This document shows positions 35,141 through 45,137 of a stretch of 64,000 nt of DNA, piece after piece. A program made the position numbers and the translations under genes. Positions within the stretch are counted from its first letter, which is position 1. Each line of letters starts with the position of its first letter. Source of the stretch: Babesia bovis T2Bo. Lineage: Eukaryota > Apicomplexa > Aconoidasida > Piroplasmida > Babesiidae. The stretch is from positions 1,163,001 through 1,227,000 of the forward strand of contig NC_010575.1 of the NCBI RefSeq assembly GCF_000165395.2, read 5' to 3'. Under the pieces are notes generated by a model. It saw only the letters and a list, made by a program, of their open reading frames with translations. It did no database searches and had not been told where the DNA came from.

Positions 35141-36069
35141 TCCCCATCTCACTCAGTAAGTATTAATGTGCATTTACGACTCTAGGAGTACGAAACGTAT
35201 ATAACAACAACCTGCGGCACCACATTAACCATGTCCAGCACAGACCAGCATTTGCATGTGATCAATATTCACAGCATAATATTGTGGTTCCACAGTATAC
35301 TATCAGGATTGTCTATAGACTGGAATTCTGATGAACATGGTCACATTAGCAGAGGTTCTAGTGCATCCCGATGTTATGGTGACATGGACTGAGGTTACAG
35401 TGATGTGAACCGTCTAGACAATGGACACTGTTTTGCTCAGACTTCAATAGTAGCGTTTATTGGAGCTCTGTAACAGTGATGTGATACTTCAATGGCGCCA
35501 TATAGACTACATTAACAGTCATCAAATGTAAGGCTGTACCTCAGAAGTTCAGGCGGTATAGGGTAACGTTTTGTTATATCGTCTATTGTGGATATACATT
35601 GCTGCCATGTTTGCCGTGGCATATCATAAGCAATGCTTACGTATTAACAGAACGAATTCAGCAGTGTAGCATATAACGTCAAAACGCTCTTCATGGGACG
35701 AAATTGACATGACTGACCAACCGTTAAAATTAGAATGCTCTCATGGTTGTGATTTCCATTGGTTAAATGGCTATTATGTGACGATATGTTTGCTAAACTG
35801 TGGAAGGATGTAGTTCTAGGTGAAAATGCATGGAGGGTTAGAGACCGTTGGACTTTGCATCGTCCAAGCTGGCATAATGCTGCTGAAGTATTGATTAATG
35901 AGCGCGATTACGGATATAGACAACCTTTTAAAGATCTGTGATAACATGCAATGCATGAATCATCCAATTCCCCAGGTGCATACCACCATATATTCATTAT
36001 AAATTATCACAGCATTTACCAAGTGAATCCTTTAGGAGGATATTTGAATCATCTACTGGTTTGTTAAGT
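35141..36069. other. Duplicated noncoding spacer with a 60-codon relic frame
   Basis: About 0.9 kb, identical to 42020-42948 in the other copy. It holds a frame at 35759-35941 (...LCDDMFAKLWKDVVLG...WNAAEVLINERDYGYRQ-like composition) with protein-like residues but no ATG at its start. It may be an exon remnant. It also contains the promoter region of the following family 1 gene. Confidence 0.4.
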
Positions 36070-36558
36070 ATGGAGCTACCAAGGCGTAACAACGGCTTCC
36101 GCAAGGTTGCCAAGTGGATTGTTGGTGCCGCTGTTGTGGCAGGTGCTAGCCATGGTATTGTCATGGCCCAAGAGGAGACACCAAAAATACCGGAAGTGCC
36201 AGAAGAGATGGAGACCAAGACAGAAGTCCCTGAAGTACCAGAAGGGAAGCAGACCAAGACGGAAGTAACTGACGCACCAGAAGAGATGGAGACCAAGACA
36301 GAAGTCCCTGAAGTACCAGAAGGGAAGCAGACCAAGACGGAAGTAACTAAAGGAAAGCAGGCTATAAAACTATCAGGGTGGTCTACATTCAGATCACGAC
36401 CTGACTCAGGATGGTATGTAGATACAATAAAGCCAGCAAAGGGTCCTTTACCTGACATTCTAACCTTTCATCAAAGGAACCCACTTGATAAGATGCACTT
36501 AAAGAAAAACGACGATAAAAAAAAGAAGCAACAAAGTGACAACAGTACTCCAAATTAA
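36070..36558 (+). CDS. Secreted family 1 protein with 13-residue repeats (162 aa)
   Basis: The start is ATG 36070 (MELPRRNNGF). A signal-peptide-like leader (RKVAKWIVGAAVVAGAS) is followed by a Glu/Lys/Thr-rich region. That region contains alternating 13-residue repeats (PEEMETKTEVPEV / PEGKQTKTEVTDA, coded by a 78-nt unit present twice at 36199-36354) and then a basic C-terminus (KKNDDKKKKQQ). The leader is shared with the genes at 38045 and 42949, but the conserved helical module of those two is missing. Function is unknown; an exported, possibly host-facing protein is inferred. Confidence 0.65.
   Translation: MELPRRNNGFRKVAKWIVGAAVVAGASHGIVMAQEETPKIPEVPEEMETKTEVPEVPEGKQTKTEVTDAPEEMETKTEVPEVPEGKQTKTEVTKGKQAIKLSGWSTFRSRPDSGWYVDTIKPAKGPLPDILTFHQRNPLDKMHLKKNDDKKKKQQSDNSTPN
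36199..36354 (+). repeat. Tandem repeat, 78-nt unit x 2 (4 x 39 nt)
   Basis: In-frame repeats encoding alternating 13-residue units PEEMETKTEVPEV and PEGKQTKTEVTDA. Confidence 0.85.
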
Positions 36559-38044
36559 CAAGACAACACATGGATTTATTCATAGAGAATATTTAATTTA
36601 ACCTACAGATTTAAAAGTAAAAACACGAAATGAATTTAGCTATTGCATAACTAATATGTAACGTAAAAATTAGTTCAGCACTATTATATCTACATATAAC
36701 TCCAAAGTGAATTGGTCACATGGTTCCACGGTACAAAGCCGCTATTGTGAACTATAAGTGATTTATTGTATATGTTATTGTGCTAATGCAATGGCAATGC
36801 GTTGGGAAGGTTATTTTGTAAATATAAATACGCTTCATATATGAGTATGGAACAAGAGACAATCGATATTCAGTTAAGCGATGCTACATAGATGATTTGC
36901 TACTGCTTTGGAAAACGCACAAAACGTAGTCACAATACATAATTGTTTACAGCCAACAAAAATGTCATCATACATACATGGACGCACAGAACAAACGTAG
37001 GTAAAAGCATATCCACCGATGTACAAAATATCGGTCGCGTGAAAGACAGGCTCATATTAACAATATTACACAGAAGAGCTGTATACAATATCAAAATAAC
37101 AGAGGAAAATCTATTTCAGGATAAACATCAAGACCGTTAATAAAAAAAGACAAAAAAGAACAGCTTGCCGAGTATCACATAACAACCACATACGACAGCT
37201 AACGCAGCATGCACAACGCAGAAAATGGGTTACGTAACAGCATCCAGTGACCAAATTAGGAAAAGGGGTAATTGAAAAAGTGACACTGTCAACAACACGA
37301 ACAAGACAACCGGGGATGTAAACAGCCTGGTCTATATTAGTCCTAATATAAGCCACAAAAACCAGAGTAACGTTCATTGACAATTTTAACACTGTGATTA
37401 TCTGCATATTATGGTATATCCCTCGGGATGCAATGGAATCTCTCAACCCACAGCCACGCTTATAAATGCATAGACCACGACGAAAGTGCCCATGTCTAGT
37501 CGTGTCTACGTTGTTCAACATCAAGCAATAAACAATTAGACATCTCATACATGAACCGAAGTTCGGCTTAAATAGTTAGCGCTGAAATTAACAACCACAG
37601 ACACCAGCTTTCATACGCATATCACCACAATTACTGTCACGCGTGATCAATTCTAACCACACTACATATATATTGTATAATTTGGTGGGAATTTAATTTG
37701 AGATTTGTATGACGTCGGTTTTGAAGTACTCTTTGTATGTTAGTGAGAAGCATGCAACTGATTCTTTAGGGTACACGTCAGCCTGCGTACAAAGTAGACA
37801 CGTCGGGATTTGTGTTTCATGTTTCCGATTGTGGAGCATTGAATACTAAAATTCAGCATTATTTTAATATTGTGGTGTTTTTGATGTATTACTTAGCCTT
37901 GTTTCTTGATCCGTGAGGTTGATATTCGATATTGCTGGTTTTCTTGAGGCTGTCATCTACCCCGCAATTTACAACCAAGTAGCTTGTATCAATCTAAGTT
38001 CGACTAGGTCGCGATTGTTACTTTCTGTTTATTGTATTGTCAGG
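36559..38044. other. Intergenic region, about 1.5 kb
   Basis: A 145-codon minus-strand frame (37111-37548) encodes a Cys-rich, partly hydrophobic sequence (TNIDQAVYIPGCLVRVV, FLRCACCVSCRMW). Its start and composition do not convince me. The rest is AT-rich spacer and the promoter of the next family 1 gene. Confidence 0.35.
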
Positions 38045-38896
38045 ATGGCAGTCACCGCTCGTAACAACGGCTTCCGCAAGGTTGCCAAGTGGATTGTTGG
38101 TGCCATTGTTGTGGCAAGTGCTAGCAGTGGCAATGTCCAAGGTGGTCGTCCTTCGAAACCAAAACAGGCCGAAGCTAATGAGGTTAAGTCTAAAATTAAT
38201 GTGATTGAAGAAAAAAAGGAGATGCCTAAAATTGGGGACGATGAATTTCAAGCAGTTATTGGCAGACTTCCACATGACCCCGCTGCAGTGGCGGTTGTGA
38301 ACTCAAGGGGCAAGTCTTTTACAAACCAAGACATTTACGGATTGATAGATCATAATCTCTATGTTGGTTTTATGTGGAAAAAGATACCTGATGAAAATAA
38401 ACCAGAAATCCGGGAACGTATAGTAGAGTTAAGAAGAAAGAATTTGTTGGACGAGATATCCTATTTCGACCAGCTACTATCAGAACTGCCTGCTGAACTC
38501 GCCCAAGAAGCATCAAAATACAGTTACCTTAGTGAACTACCTGAAGGTCTAGCCGATGCTCTTGAGGACTATGTAAAGGCTCTTAACGATAGAATCGAAG
38601 CAGAACAAGACAAAATAAGGGAGAAAACAAATAAAGAATTGGATGAAATGAGAAACAAAGACTTAAAGAAAGAACAAAAGGAACAAGAAAGTAAAAAGGA
38701 ACAAGAAAGTAAAAAGGAACAAGAAAGTAAAAAGGAACAAGAAGGTCAAAAGGAACAAGAAGGTCAAAAGGAACAAGAAGGTCAAAAGGAACAAGAAGAT
38801 CAAAAGGAACAAGAAGGTCAAAAGGAACAAGAAGGTCAAAAGGAACAAGAAGAACAGAACAAAAAAAGCAAGTCTAAAAAAGGTTTAAGGAAATGA
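38045..38896 (+). CDS. Secreted family 1 protein with KEQEGQ repeats (283 aa)
   Basis: The start is ATG 38045 (MAVTARNNGF). The leader KVAKWIVGAIVVASASSG is shared with two other genes in this cluster. It is followed by a charged linker and a helical module of about 110 residues (SRGKSFTNQDIYGLID..., LLDEISYFDQLLSELPAELAQEASKYSYL). The same module occurs in the gene at 42949. The C-terminus is ten 6-residue repeats (KEQESK, then KEQEGQ/KEQEDQ) and a basic tail. Such leader-plus-module genes resemble spherical-body or SmORF-type secreted families of Babesia. That family name is a guess. Confidence 0.75.
   Translation: MAVTARNNGFRKVAKWIVGAIVVASASSGNVQGGRPSKPKQAEANEVKSKINVIEEKKEMPKIGDDEFQAVIGRLPHDPAAVAVVNSRGKSFTNQDIYGLIDHNLYVGFMWKKIPDENKPEIRERIVELRRKNLLDEISYFDQLLSELPAELAQEASKYSYLSELPEGLADALEDYVKALNDRIEAEQDKIREKTNKELDEMRNKDLKKEQKEQESKKEQESKKEQESKKEQEGQKEQEGQKEQEGQKEQEDQKEQEGQKEQEGQKEQEEQNKKSKSKKGLRK
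38678..38857 (+). repeat. Tandem repeat, 18-nt unit x 10
   Basis: Ten consecutive 18-nt units (aaggaacaagaaagtaaa and variants) encode KEQESK x3, then KEQEGQ/KEQEDQ, then KEQEEQ. Three sequence variants occur in blocks, consistent with recent slippage. Confidence 0.9.
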
Positions 38897-39515
38897 ATGG
38901 GCCTATGCAACCCAGTGTACAAGGAATGCAACATGATGGAATTAAAGAACCATCTAGAACCGATCGTTCAATGGGTAAGAATCCATCAGAAAACGAAGAC
39001 AAAAAGCCGAAATCCAAGCCATGGTACAAATTTGGGTAATTAATTGAAGAGGTCATGCCGTTTGGTACTGGTAACAGTATTGAATGATAGGGTGGATTCC
39101 ACAGCGCTAGAGACAGAGCTCTTAAAGAAGGAATAAAACAATTGGTTCACGCCAATATACATAATGTTGAGCGTATAATTTCTTATTGTATTGATCATGC
39201 ATTTCTAGACATGTCTAGCATTACACATTCCTTACAATGTATTGCAATATATACGATGAGACCGAATTCACTTAACGAATGTTATAAGCAAATATATAAC
39301 ACGTTGACGTCTAACCCTCGAAATGTCGTTTTACTAAACTCTGCCAAGGGTACAGTGACTTTTGTGTAGTCGAAGGTGGTAACTGTTATGCCAGGGACAA
39401 CTACGGCAAGTGGATGCACAAACCTACAATAATTCGCAAAACACCATCCCAGGGCATCAATAGTGACTATTTTGGCCATATATGTGGCCAATGTGTATCA
39501 CATAATAAATAGGCT
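38897..39515. other. Spacer with an exon-like relic
   Basis: At about 39085-39369 (plus) there is a frame beginning with GGFHSARDRALKEGIKQ and running to TVTFV. It has no ATG near its start but reads like alpha-helical protein. A piece of a displaced gene is likely. Nothing else is seen. Confidence 0.35.
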
Positions 39516-39630
39516 GCCGGCACCGAAAGGAGTTCCCGGGCGGTCCCCCACCCCAGTACTATCCCGGCCTAGCGCCGCTTGACTTCGGAGTTCGGATGGG
39601 ATCCGGTATTTTCGACGCAGTATGGCCGGC
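39516..39630 (-). rRNA. 5S ribosomal RNA
   Basis: The minus strand reads GCCGGCCATACTGCGTCG..., with the conserved block GGATCCCATCCGAACTCC, the internal control region GAAGTCAAGCGGCGC...GGCCGGGATAGTACTGG, and a 3' end GGTGCCGGC that pairs with the 5' GCCGGC. The length of about 115-120 nt fits 5S. It sits alone inside the secreted-gene cluster. No long T run directly follows the 3' end. There is no other 5S copy in the window. Confidence 0.93.
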
Positions 39631-40587
39631 AACGACGGCGACCTCGGATACATCTACATATAGCACGTGGCAGCATTCAATATCCAGGCCATACAATGAA
39701 TATCACTAACTGTTATACCCATTTGTGGATGTTAGTCAACATAGCCTACTTTGCGCTGCTTGTACTAGACTCGTAATCAACAGCATATAGATCAGAACCT
39801 TATATGATATGGCGGCATAAAATGTCTTTCTTCATCCCTCTGTTGTATCATTGCTTGGCGATCATGGTGATGCCTAGTAGACACTGTCATGTGTTGCCCA
39901 TTGGCAATATGGGACACAACAGGATAGAGATATATGGTTGCCACTGGCCTATTCCAATATCTGGTACGTTACCCAAGTTGTCACTCTGGAAACCCTATGC
40001 GTTTGTCTGAGATACTCTTTTCAACTGTGCCACTATCATATAGCACTCAGTATTTAACATGGTGGTAGTCTTATGGTCAATCGGTCTTACAGTGACATAC
40101 CCAATACCGTCCCAAACACCTACAGGTGGAAATCCACCATGTAAAAACGGAATGACATTCAAGCTGTGCATTGGCAGATACTATAGATGTTTTTCCATAC
40201 CTAACTGAATATGTTACTAAGTCTGCCAGGACGCATATACTTATATGGAAACTATTAAGAGTGTCAATATATCTGGGTTCCAATGTCCTGATGTATACTA
40301 TTCTGCCTGGAGTAATATTCCAATGAATAATCTGGCAAGTCTAATAACACAGAGTAATATACACTATGGGATGTCTCATGGCACTTGGTATGAAGTTGTT
40401 TATATTATTGTAAATATATTTTGTAGCAGTGACACAATGTGCCGTGAATGCTATCAGCCAACGATATCTAGTATATCAATTTCTCAATCAGCTGTTACAG
40501 CGATAATTCGAAATCGAGCTAGTGCCTACCGTAGAATAAGCAAACCCCCAGGTACAGTCTAGACTACCTAAATTACAATATATTTAA
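39631..40587. other. Intergenic region, about 0.95 kb
   Basis: Upstream of the complete secreted-protein gene. A 105-codon plus-strand frame (40245-40562) has no recognisable features, and its coding status is doubtful. Confidence 0.35.
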
Positions 40588-42019
40588 ATGGCAGATAGGC
40601 CCATAGTAAACATGGGCCCAATATGGACTTGCTTGCTACTTATATGTACTAGGCTATCATATGCTCTGGAAGTGGATCTCATGCAGCCTACTATCCCCTA
40701 CCCAGTCGAGAGTTTCGAAGGGAGTTTCTATGGTGGAGGTCGATTCAGACTGATACATTCAAGTACACCTAGTATAACCCTAGTCAAATACGGTAACCTC
40801 ACAATCTTCAACAATATGTCTGGCATGAACAACGCATTGGATGTATACGTCCAGGAATACAGGCGTGGTATTGGCCTGATTGTATCCGTCATCGATGTGG
40901 ATAGGACTACTAATGAATTTGGGCATATAAGGCATTTCGAGATTGTGGACGACCAGCTAATATTGATTAACCGGGCGAGGAAGCTTGATTTCGTGAGCGG
41001 ACCCATATCACTGGTGATTGACTTGAAGAGTACCCAGTTGAACCCCCTTGTAATAAAGACGACCAACGGAACCAATATACAGTACCGCTTGACCAAACAT
41101 TGCAATGCAAAAATGAGAGACTCCATAAGCCGTATACGAGGGCGTAACGATGTTTTCCTGATATCCCCTATTCTGAACATAGACTGGTTGTACCAAACCC
41201 CTGGAAGTCCCCAATCATTAATTAGTTCACACAGTGTTAAAGTAGATGTGGACGTAGTATTGCAACACTTTACATTGTGGATCAAACATAATGGTTACGT
41301 AGGTAACTACACGTTGAGTCTGCCTCCAGTAGTGAACGGTATGTTCAAGGCACAGCACATACTGGACCCTTCATATCGCAATGTACGTATGACTCCAACG
41401 GGTGGCGCCAGGAGTACAGGTCACCTTGAGATTGACGTTTCCAGGTTTGATAATAGTTCACCAGAGGTCATTGTTGTAGCCAACCTTAGGAGGGGTTGCT
41501 GGCTGTACAGGCAATACTGCATTGTGCCATTTCCGTACCCCGAACAAGTCGTCAGAGTTACCAACTCACAAGTCCAGACTGTCATTTATGAATCTAGTGA
41601 CGTGCTTGTAACGCATGTGGAGGTGTTTGACCACGTTGTTCATGGGTGGGAGTACGTGGTGGTGAACACGATGAAGGTATATGACACTGATATCAAGGAC
41701 GAGTTTCACACAGTGACAGTGCGAGAGGTTTTCAAGCGTATGGATGGCCAAGGTCCCAATGCATATTGTGACTTGAGCAAGTTATGTCGGTGCCCGTACG
41801 TGAAGATGCTCTATAACATTAGCATATGGGAACAGAGTTGTCTCAACGTTGACGTACATGACTTCGTAGATAGTGACTGCAAAGCCGTAGAGTGCTCGTG
41901 AGTTCAAGGTATAATCTGCCTGTGTACATATGGTAGCCTCAGTGTATCCATTTGATATAGTGCTAACCACTAACTGCAGGCTACATCTCTCATTGCACCA
42001 ATGTTACACAATCTGGTAA
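40588..42019 (+). CDS. Secreted cysteine-containing protein, complete copy (449 aa), unknown family
   Basis: Exons 40588-41897 and 41980-42019 are joined across an 82-nt intron (GTGAGT...TGCAG with a CTAAC branch-like motif). A signal peptide is clear: MADRPIVNMGPIWTCLLLICTRLSYA, with cleavage after YALE or nearby. The mature part is beta-rich with about ten Cys, clustered at the C-terminus (RRGCWLYRQYC, CDLSKLCRCPYV, SDCKAVEC). No membrane anchor is present, so the protein should be secreted or vesicular. I do not recognise a family. A truncated duplicate lies at 33937. Confidence 0.8.
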
Positions 42020-43026
42020 TCCCCATCTCACTCAGTAAGTATTAATGTGCATTTACGACTCTAGGAGTACGAAACGTATATAACAACAACCTGCGGCACC
42101 ACATTAACCATGTCCAGCACAGACCAGCATTTGCATGTGATCAATATTCACAGCATAATATTGTGGTTCCACAGTATACTATCAGGATTGTCTATAGACT
42201 GGAATTCTGATGAACATGGTCACATTAGCAGAGGTTCTAGTGCATCCCGATGTTATGGTGACATGGACTGAGGTTACAGTGATGTGAACCGTCTAGACAA
42301 TGGACACTGTTTTGCTCAGACTTCAATAGTAGCGTTTATTGGAGCTCTGTAACAGTGATGTGATACTTCAATGGCGCCATATAGACTACATTAACAGTCA
42401 TCAAATGTAAGGCTGTACCTCAGAAGTTCAGGCGGTATAGGGTAACGTTTTGTTATATCGTCTATTGTGGATATACATTGCTGCCATGTTTGCCGTGGCA
42501 TATCATAAGCAATGCTTACGTATTAACAGAACGAATTCAGCAGTGTAGCATATAACGTCAAAACGCTCTTCATGGGACGAAATTGACATGACTGACCAAC
42601 CGTTAAAATTAGAATGCTCTCATGGTTGTGATTTCCATTGGTTAAATGGCTATTATGTGACGATATGTTTGCTAAACTGTGGAAGGATGTAGTTCTAGGT
42701 GAAAATGCATGGAGGGTTAGAGACCGTTGGACTTTGCATCGTCCAAGCTGGCATAATGCTGCTGAAGTATTGATTAATGAGCGCGATTACGGATATAGAC
42801 AACCTTTTAAAGATCTGTGATAACATGCAATGCATGAATCATCCAATTCCCCAGGTGCATACCACCATATATTCATTATAAATTATCACAGCATTTACCA
42901 AGTGAATCCTTTAGGAGGATATTTGAATCATCTACTGGTTTGTTAAGTATGGAGCTACCAAGGCGTAACAACGGCTTCCGCAAGGTTGCCAAGTGGATTG
43001 TTGGTGCCGCTGTTGTGGCAGGTGCT
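40691..43026 (+). repeat. Segmental duplication 1, copy B (2336 bp)
   Basis: Direct repeat partner of 33812-36147. Here the left edge lies within an intact gene, so this is likely the source copy for the 5' part. The right edge is within the leader of the family 1 gene at 42949, after which the two copies are unrelated. Confidence 0.95.
42020..42948. other. Duplicated noncoding spacer, copy B
   Basis: Identical in sequence to 35141-36069. It contains the same 60-codon relic frame (42638-42820) and the promoter region of the next gene. Confidence 0.4.
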
Positions 43027-43809
43027 GCCAGCGGCAATGTCCTATGCGATGAGGTTTCGGGACCACAGGAGGCTGAAGTTAATCAGGTTAATTTGCAGAT
43101 TAATGAGTCAAAGAGGGCTGATGGAAACGTTGCGCAAGCCGATATCACATTCGATGACCCTAAAGAAGCATACCGTAAAAAAGTAGCTGCTGTTGCTGAG
43201 GAGGAGAAACTATTACAAGCACCAGATGCTGTAATTTTTAAAAATGTAATTGGTAAAACTTACACTAACAAAGAAATCGACGATCTTGTAGATCGAACTG
43301 GTTTGAAAGGTACCAAAGGCGTTATCCAGCATGAGTTAGGAGTAAGGAGAGCTCAATTACTGCGTGAAATGGAAAAGTTCAACTCAGTTTTGGAAGTCCT
43401 TCCTAAAGAAATTGCTGTAGAGGCTGGAAAATACCCAACCTATGATAAATTACCAGCTGCTTTAGCTAAAGAAGTGAAATGGAATTATTTTAATAAAAGG
43501 CATTTTGGACTTATGGAACAAGTTCCTCAAGACCTAGCAGATGAAATGATGAAATGTGATATTTACGAAGGATTTTCAGGCAAGTTGATTGATAAAATAA
43601 CAGACTTTTTACATCCATTCGATCCTTCTACTGTGATTATTGATGAAGCACACCGTGGAAAGAGTGCTGGTAGTGCACCGGCCGCACCTCCCACACCGGG
43701 AGGTACTAAAGTTACAAAAGAAAACGAAGAGAGAGAGGATAATAGTGTAAATGAAGGTAAGGGAGAATCCCCAAAAGGAAAGAGCTGGTGGGCAAAACTA
43801 TGGAGTTAA
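42949..43809 (+). CDS. Secreted family 1 protein with helical module (286 aa)
   Basis: The start is ATG 42949 (MELPRRNNGF). The leader RKVAKWIVGAAVVAGAASG is identical at DNA level to copy A up to position 43026. The mature part has an acidic linker, then the module also seen at 38045 (IGKTYTNKEIDDLVDRTG..., RRAQLLREMEKFNSVLEVLPKEIAVEAGKYPTY). A second LP-type half-repeat (EQVPQDLADEMMKCDIY) follows, then a Pro/Ala/Gly linker and an end in KSWWAKLWS. The repeated pattern LP-x-x-[LI]A-x-E-x-x-K-Y occurs about three times. Function is unknown; secretion is inferred. Confidence 0.78.
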   Translation: MELPRRNNGFRKVAKWIVGAAVVAGAASGNVLCDEVSGPQEAEVNQVNLQINESKRADGNVAQADITFDDPKEAYRKKVAAVAEEEKLLQAPDAVIFKNVIGKTYTNKEIDDLVDRTGLKGTKGVIQHELGVRRAQLLREMEKFNSVLEVLPKEIAVEAGKYPTYDKLPAALAKEVKWNYFNKRHFGLMEQVPQDLADEMMKCDIYEGFSGKLIDKITDFLHPFDPSTVIIDEAHRGKSAGSAPAAPPTPGGTKVTKENEEREDNSVNEGKGESPKGKSWWAKLWS

Positions 43810-45137
43810 TAACTAATACCTGAAAACACGGGAGATATTGGAAGATACCAAACAAATTTTAACCTAAACAATGGTACCAGTTTTGCTCATATCGGGCCCA
43901 TCTTGCTCTATATGGACAATACTAATTAGTGCCTTCTAACGTCACAACAGCACCTTTTAAACGGTATAACTATTAGCGATTGTCGTAGTATGGATACGGC
44001 AAATTACCTCAGTTGATAGATAGGAAATATGGATTTTAATAACGAAACCCAGTGGAAATTGTAAATAGGTACATCTTTGATAATACAAAAATTTGAACTA
44101 TTATATTTGTAACAGACTTTGTACTTCTTAAATCACCATTTTTAGCTTTATTGTTAAGACGTTTCAGGCACAATATTTAACAGAACTGTTGCTTAAACTG
44201 ATTCGGTTATCATGTATTTTGATGCATTGTATCAATGCTGCAAGTGTGTCTATCAATTTACAATCAACAATTTACGGCATAGACCCAACTTACTATCACT
44301 TATAGCTTGATTTTGATGTGCAACGTAACATTTGATCAATGATCGGATTACGCTTCTGCCGATTGGTATGACATTGCAGGTAATAGCACCATCAGAATAA
44401 AATGTATATACATAGAGAAGGTTATGTCATTTAATGATATTACGTGAATGAATCAACTTTATGCCCGCTTGACTGGGATCCCCAGACTACGTCATAGCAA
44501 TAATTCATTGAATATAAAAATATACTGTCTGCTGATATGTCGCAACGCATATGGATGTAAAATGGCTTTATGACAGCATTCCATCGTGCTAGAAGGAAGC
44601 AGTTGTGGTTAAATTGTGAAACATGTCTACTTGTCTCTGGAATCGCGGTCTGCCATATATCACCGATAAACGCCATTGCGGGCTTAACAATTTGTTTGTT
44701 TATTTAGCATTTTTAGTATGGCTAGTAATGTGCGATCGTCCCGATTTTACCGATGTAGATAAACTGTACACCGCAATCTGCAGAATCTTACGATTCCTAT
44801 ATACCCACTGATTCCCGCTTCCATGATATGGAACATCTAGGCCAAGCACAATGTCTTTCTGATTGGTTAGCATAGAGGAATTGTATATTGGCTAGCATTA
44901 TTCGTTATATGGTGGCATTGCCATTCTGCGTTTCTGAGAGCTTGGTTTCCGAGCGGATGCTTCGCAGGGCGCTGTTCATTGACATACTTTTATACCTTGA
45001 AAATGCGGTCGACCATCTATCGTCTTTGCATGCGTGAAATACCCTGTGAATTGTGACTTTCGAGATCTTCGTTACTGGTATTGACCCAGAAAACGAAATT
45101 GGCTCATTAACCGTGATAAAGGGCGTGATAAAATAAT
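43810..45137. other. Intergenic region between converging families, about 1.3 kb
   Basis: Separates the last plus-strand family 1 gene from the 3' end of the first minus-strand family 2 gene. Only short frames occur (for example 62 codons at 44623, plus), without supporting features. Confidence 0.4.

Larger units (their letters stand above)
33812..36147 (+). repeat. Segmental duplication 1, copy A (2336 bp)
   Basis: Direct repeat of 40691-43026 (offset 6879). It starts inside the coding region of the 437-codon secreted protein gene and ends inside the leader of a family 1 gene (after ...VVAGA). Line-by-line comparison shows six substitutions, all between about 34498 and 34584; I saw none elsewhere. 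Confidence 0.95.

Noticed and set aside
37111..37548. 145-codon Cys-rich minus-strand frame
   Set aside because: No clear signal peptide, no splice context and no family match; could be chance in a spacer.
38663..38848. Hydrophobic Leu/Phe repeat frame on the minus strand
   Set aside because: It is the complement of the 18-nt KEQEGQ repeat; the plus-strand gene with leader and module is the better reading.
38678..38857. Possible CRISPR-like array
   Set aside because: Units are contiguous 18-mers without spacers and are in frame; this is a protein repeat in a eukaryote.
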